A stretch of 64,000 bases of DNA from Carya illinoinensis (lineage: Eukaryota > Streptophyta > Magnoliopsida > Fagales > Juglandaceae). How positions within the stretch are numbered: position 1 is the first letter of the stretch; every line of letters begins with the position of its first letter. Location: NCBI RefSeq assembly GCF_018687715.1, contig NC_056757.1, forward strand, positions 28,687,501 to 28,751,500. The letters are read 5' to 3'. Both the position numbers and the translations under genes were made by a program. Below, one piece after another: positions 61,401 through 64,000 of the stretch. The notes beneath the pieces are model-generated. The model saw only the letters and a list, made by a program, of their open reading frames with translations. It had not been told where the DNA came from and made no database searches.

Positions 61401-64000
61401 GTTAGGGGACCCTCCAATGCTCAAGTTAGTTTCCTCTTCTAGGGAATGTTTATTAAGCCTTAAGCTTTCCTGAGTTTAACCATACCTCGATTATGCTTTT
61501 ATACTAGGTAGTTCAGAGTTCTATTGCCTTCATTCTAAAGAACTATCCCATCACACCTCATCCTTTGTGCATGTGAATCTGCTAGGGGGCATGATACCAT
61601 ATGAGCAATAATTACTACGGCGTTGGGCTCCGATTCATGTCTTGGCGCCTCCTCAGTTAGGTTTGACAAGTCTCTCTTTTCCATCACAGAGAGAGCTGTG
61701 GTTATTTTCTTGGCACGCTTTCCCAAGACCATTGTTTCTCAGCCATTATTTCAGCCGCCTCCCAACTTGTTGTGATGGTGCCTACACTGGCCTCTTTTGT
61801 GTAGAACCCACTGTTACCTCTCCCTTCACTCCCCGCAGCTGTTTCCTATGGACTTGAGGAGTTCGGCACCTCCTTGGCCTATCCTGGTGGCGCCCACCTT
61901 CTTTTCCCTAGATGAATGGCGGCAATAGCTTCTCCTGCATTTTACGTGGTGGCCATGTGTTGGTAATGATTCAAGGTGGCTAACATGTTAGTGTATGTCC
62001 CACCTGGCCACCTCAGGCGGTGTCTTATTAGCCTTGGGTCGGGCTAGACACGCCTCTCTCTTGGTAGGCACTAGGGTTGTAGTCTTGATTTTAATAGTCC
62101 TCAGGGCCCTTGGGCCAGGCCTTTTTCACTCTCTCCAGTGAGTTGTGGATAGCTATCCAAAATTTGTATAAGTTGATTACTATTAAGCCAAATATCACTT
62201 GGATGGATAAAGTTAAATGGTTGTTGATCGAGTGATCAGAGCAGTGCTTTCACCATCAGTAGTGCTATGAGACCCTAAGATCAAAAGGGCAGGGGCTCCA
62301 AGGCATAAGCTAGTGTGGTTTGGTGGGATAATCATCAAAGATGCAGTCACTTTGTGGAGCAATTGAGGAGAGTTACTATCACAATCACCTCTTTTTCATG
62401 TATCTTTGCTAGCTGAAAGAATATGCATGGTTGATGTTGATGTGACAAATAATTAAAACATACCCCGCTTGCAATGGCCTACCTTGGGGGAGCTAGCTAG
62501 TTACTTGGATGGCAGCAATATTCTTTTTGTTTTTTTTGTTTTCAGAGCCAGCTAAATTAATTACTAGGGAGATGTTTCTAGTGCTATCATATTTGGAGGG
62601 AAAAAGGAGTTCCCTCTTAGTTAATGCATGGGAGGAGAAAACAAGTTAGTTCATGTCCTAATGGGTACTTTATTTGATAGTACCCCAGATCGATCATGTA
62701 TATATATAAAGGGCCGGGACATTTTCTCTTCAGAGACGAACGAGGATTTGGCGGATGGCTATGCAGGTCTATGCATGTTACTACTATCCATTGCATGTTA
62801 GGGAAGTTACGCTGCTAGCTAGCTGCAAATAATTAATGTGTAGTGTTACCTGTATATTTGCAATATATAGGTGGTTGCTTTGTTGCTTAATTAGCTTGCA
62901 ACTTGTAATTGTTCGTGTACGTTGCTTGGCGTTTGCTAGTCTTGTGTGGTTTTTGTGCTATTAGCGGCTATACAGCTCGATCCATGTTCTTGCTGGAAAT
63001 GTTATGAACTTATAATAATATTCTTTGGAAATGGTGATGGCGTGTTAGCTGTTCTTGTTAGAATTGCCGGCCGTTTCTTTGTTGCTTGCAGGTAGTACAT
63101 ACGTACTTCATGCTATGTTTATTTCATACTGCTTGTTGCTAGCTTGTTGGAGTTGCGGTGATCACCAAGTAAATTGTCTATATATTCATTCAGCCAAAAA
63201 AAAAAAAAAAGTTTCTATATTCTGAATCAATAATATTATTATATCACGTTATTGTACTAGCTAGTACAGTTGCTAAATACTTTCTGTTGGGGCTATTTCT
63301 TGTTGACCACGGCCACAACTTTTGTCCCTGGCGGCCAATTTCTTTGCTTAACATGATCCACCAAATGATTTCTTCCGCTGATCAAAAGATCATTTCTTTT
63401 TATTATTGGCATTGGATGTCCAGAAAAAGCATTCCAACTAAACCTGGATGTGTATAGGCCCTCGATAAGGAATTTTTCGTAAGTGCAATTACTTGAGAAA
63501 AATCTTCCAATTCGATGGTTCTTATAGATTGTTTGTACTCAAATAAATTTGAACTTTAAACTTGAGGGAAGTATATACCCCAAGGCCTTTACCACTCATC
63601 ATAACCCCTAGCTAGCCCATGATGAGTAAGATCATAAAGAAGAACGAGGTAGTTGGCTAGCTTTTGACTCCTAACAGTACTAGCATTTTATGAAGATTCT
63701 AATTAAACGTGATAAGTTATAAGCTAGAAACTTTTGACGACCTAATTAATGTACGTGCGACGTTTCAGTAGTACGTAGAATGAGTACTAGTGTTCTCTCT
63801 TGATGATGCATTTTAAAGCTTCCCATATCATGATGATCATGAGTTACCAACTGCTATTTTAGTTCATATGCATATATTAATGACAATAGATAATATTAAT
63901 TAATTATTTTCTTTATGCAACAGCATGGAAAAGATACTTGAACGTTATGAGAGCTATTCTTATGCAGAGGGGAAGCTAGTCACTACAGATTCTGAATTTC
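52561..64000 (+). CDS. AP1/FUL-clade MADS-box transcription factor (5' part; continues beyond the right edge)
   Basis: Exon 1 is 52561-52745 and encodes the full MADS domain ([20 protein letters not shown] to EYSTDS), ending at TG|GTACT. The next exon starts at 63924 after TTTATGCAACAG and continues the split Cys codon as [18 protein letters not shown], reaching the window edge at 64000, a base or two short of the usual exon end. The MADS domain binds CArG boxes as dimers in the nucleus. The N-terminus and MEKILERYE place it in the SQUAMOSA (AP1/FUL) clade that controls floral meristem identity and fruit development; FUL-like is my best guess. Intron 1 is about 11.2 kb and full of transposons. 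Gly44 replaces the nearly invariant Ala of AEVALIVFS. Upstream ATGs are absent close to this start. Confidence 0.9.
52843..53504. other. MADS intron 1, first segment
   Basis: Unique-looking intronic sequence without recognisable coding or repeat families. GGTCATATCTGACTGAAGG and neighbouring sequence are of normal GC content, but no conserved element can be named without comparison. Confidence 0.4.
53505..54060 (+). mobile_element. Degenerate LINE reverse transcriptase fragment (sense to MADS gene)
   Basis: In broken frames the plus strand encodes landmarks of plant L1-type RT in order: [46 protein letters not shown], then after a deletion [20 protein letters not shown]. Several stops and an internal deletion make it inactive. 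It lies in MADS intron 1, next to an oppositely oriented LINE. Confidence 0.75.
54088..54880 (-). mobile_element. LINE 3' fragment (antisense to MADS gene)
   Basis: Minus strand from 54880 encodes [20 protein letters not shown] and [19 protein letters not shown], then after frame changes [17 protein letters not shown] and [19 protein letters not shown], then [15 protein letters not shown], the C-terminal landmarks of the same LINE family as 11331-11781. The 3' UTR ends in an A-rich tail near 54088. It is 5'-truncated and broken. Confidence 0.8.
54958..55135. repeat. MITE, family A, with TTA target duplication
   Basis: Ends GTTGTGTTTGGGTGTTGAGA and TCTCAATACCTAAACCCAAC are inverted. Flanked by TTA at 54955-54957 and 55136-55138. 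The interior is ATTACTATTTATTACTTTTT. TTA duplication plus inverted ends fit a PIF/Harbinger (Tourist-like) MITE. Confidence 0.8.
55346..55431. repeat. (GA)n microsatellite, about 43 units
   Basis: Longest simple repeat in the window, uninterrupted, followed by a purine-rich stretch to about 55590. Open frames read across it are Ser-Leu repeats and not genes. Confidence 0.95.
55600..56779. other. MADS intron 1, repeat-derived segment
   Basis: 55740-55960 carries GGTCGGTTCA, CCGAACCGATT, CCGGTTTTGG and CCGGTCGG words, similar in style to the insertion at 29308-29718. 56280-56600 has normal GC and may be the upstream part of the Copia element that starts to be recognisable near 56780. No gene. 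Confidence 0.4.
57365..59290 (+). mobile_element. LINE inserted in the Copia element, 5'-truncated
   Basis: Begins in the RT domain ([20 protein letters not shown], then [20 protein letters not shown], the altered F-DD region) directly after Copia YVNDM. It continues through [16 protein letters not shown], [20 protein letters not shown] and [13 protein letters not shown] to [17 protein letters not shown] and [13 protein letters not shown], with a 3' UTR and an A-rich end near 59285. Copia sequence resumes after it. Multiple stops. It contains a MITE at 58449-58612. Confidence 0.8.
58449..58612. repeat. MITE, family A, nested in the LINE
   Basis: Ends GGCTGTGTTTGG and CCAAACGGAGCC are inverted. 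Flanked by TGA at 58446-58448 and 58613-58615. The interior has ACTATTCACAAATAATTAAC and ACAAACTATTCAATACTATT, typical of the family. LINE coding resumes on the right side. Confidence 0.8.
60141..61010. other. MADS intron 1, unassigned segment
   Basis: Includes GGCGATGAAGGCATC and AAAGGAGACCCTACAGG with normal GC. Possibly retroelement flank, but no domain is recognisable. Confidence 0.35.
61011..62425 (+). repeat. Pair of direct repeats (61011-61263 and 62143-62425) around an 880-bp spacer
   Basis: Both copies start TTGTGGAT(G/A)GCTATCC and share, in order, TTAAGCCAAATAT, AGAC/AGACCC, GATCAAAAG, GGCATAAGCTA, GGAGCAA(A)TGAGGAG and CACAATCACCT(T), ending in TTG/GCTGAAAGAATATG. They differ by several indels. 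This could be a very short decayed LTR element or a segmental duplication. The spacer has no recognised coding. Confidence 0.6.
62426..63394. other. MADS intron 1, 3' portion, unassigned
   Basis: Moderate AT content, GCTAGCTAGCT runs near 62815, no repeats recognised. This more unique-looking stretch close to exon 2 is a candidate for conserved intronic regulatory sequence, but nothing specific can be named. Confidence 0.35.
63395..63485 (+). repeat. SINE-like dispersed repeat, copy 2
   Basis: TTGGCATTGGATGTCC, then GGATGTGTATAGGCCCTCGA, TAAGGAATTTTTCGTAAGTG. Matches the copy at 5133-5215 and extends further at the right side. Lies in MADS intron 1. Confidence 0.55.

Overview
This is a window of nuclear DNA from a flowering plant, almost certainly a woody eudicot. 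The evidence is AT-rich intergenic DNA full of MITEs and LINE, Copia and Ty3-like remnants, long GT-AG introns, a plastid lipoyl synthase, an SBP-box gene with a miR156 site, a BIG GRAIN 1-like gene and an AP1/FUL-clade MADS-box gene. The repeat style would fit Fagales, but that is a guess. I see no bacterial, organellar or viral gene block and no CRISPR.

Layout. 1-1611 (-): first three coding exons of plastid lipoyl synthase (LIP1P type), running off the left edge. 3846-14549 (-): a 14-exon gene for a 1302-residue protein with an N-terminal FYRN/FYRC module and a C-terminal WD40-like region; its introns hold a LINE 3' fragment with a long target-site duplication and a tRNA-derived SINE. 14773-14844 (-): tRNA-Asp(GTC), 224 bp upstream of that start codon. 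18117-22012 (-): an SPL6-like SBP-box transcription factor (3 coding exons, 532 residues) with a miR156 target site in its last exon. 22.9-38.6 kb: no convincing host gene; MITEs, a tandem duplication split by an insertion, and a non-autonomous LTR retrotransposon (30264-35691) containing a minisatellite split by a hAT-like element. 38728-39720 (-): BIG GRAIN 1-like protein, one coding exon. 42201-43684: solo LTR. 48531-49000: second hAT-like copy. 49.7-50.9 kb: pseudogene fragments of an XS-domain (FDM/IDN2-type) gene and a PDR-type ABCG transporter, either side of a long hairpin. 52561-right edge (+): AP1/FUL-like MADS-box gene, exon 1 and most of exon 2, separated by an 11.2-kb intron loaded with nested transposons.

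The host genes are unrelated plant genes rather than a pathway cluster. SPL proteins commonly act upstream of AP1/FUL MADS genes in flowering, so two genes of one developmental pathway lie about 30 kb apart, but nothing in the sequence shows direct regulation here. I found no clear previously undescribed system. The items most worth following are the FYR plus WD40 architecture, the four-level nest of insertions in the MADS intron, the two-gene pseudogene patch with its hairpin, and the hAT-like family that can be delimited by 8-bp target duplications.
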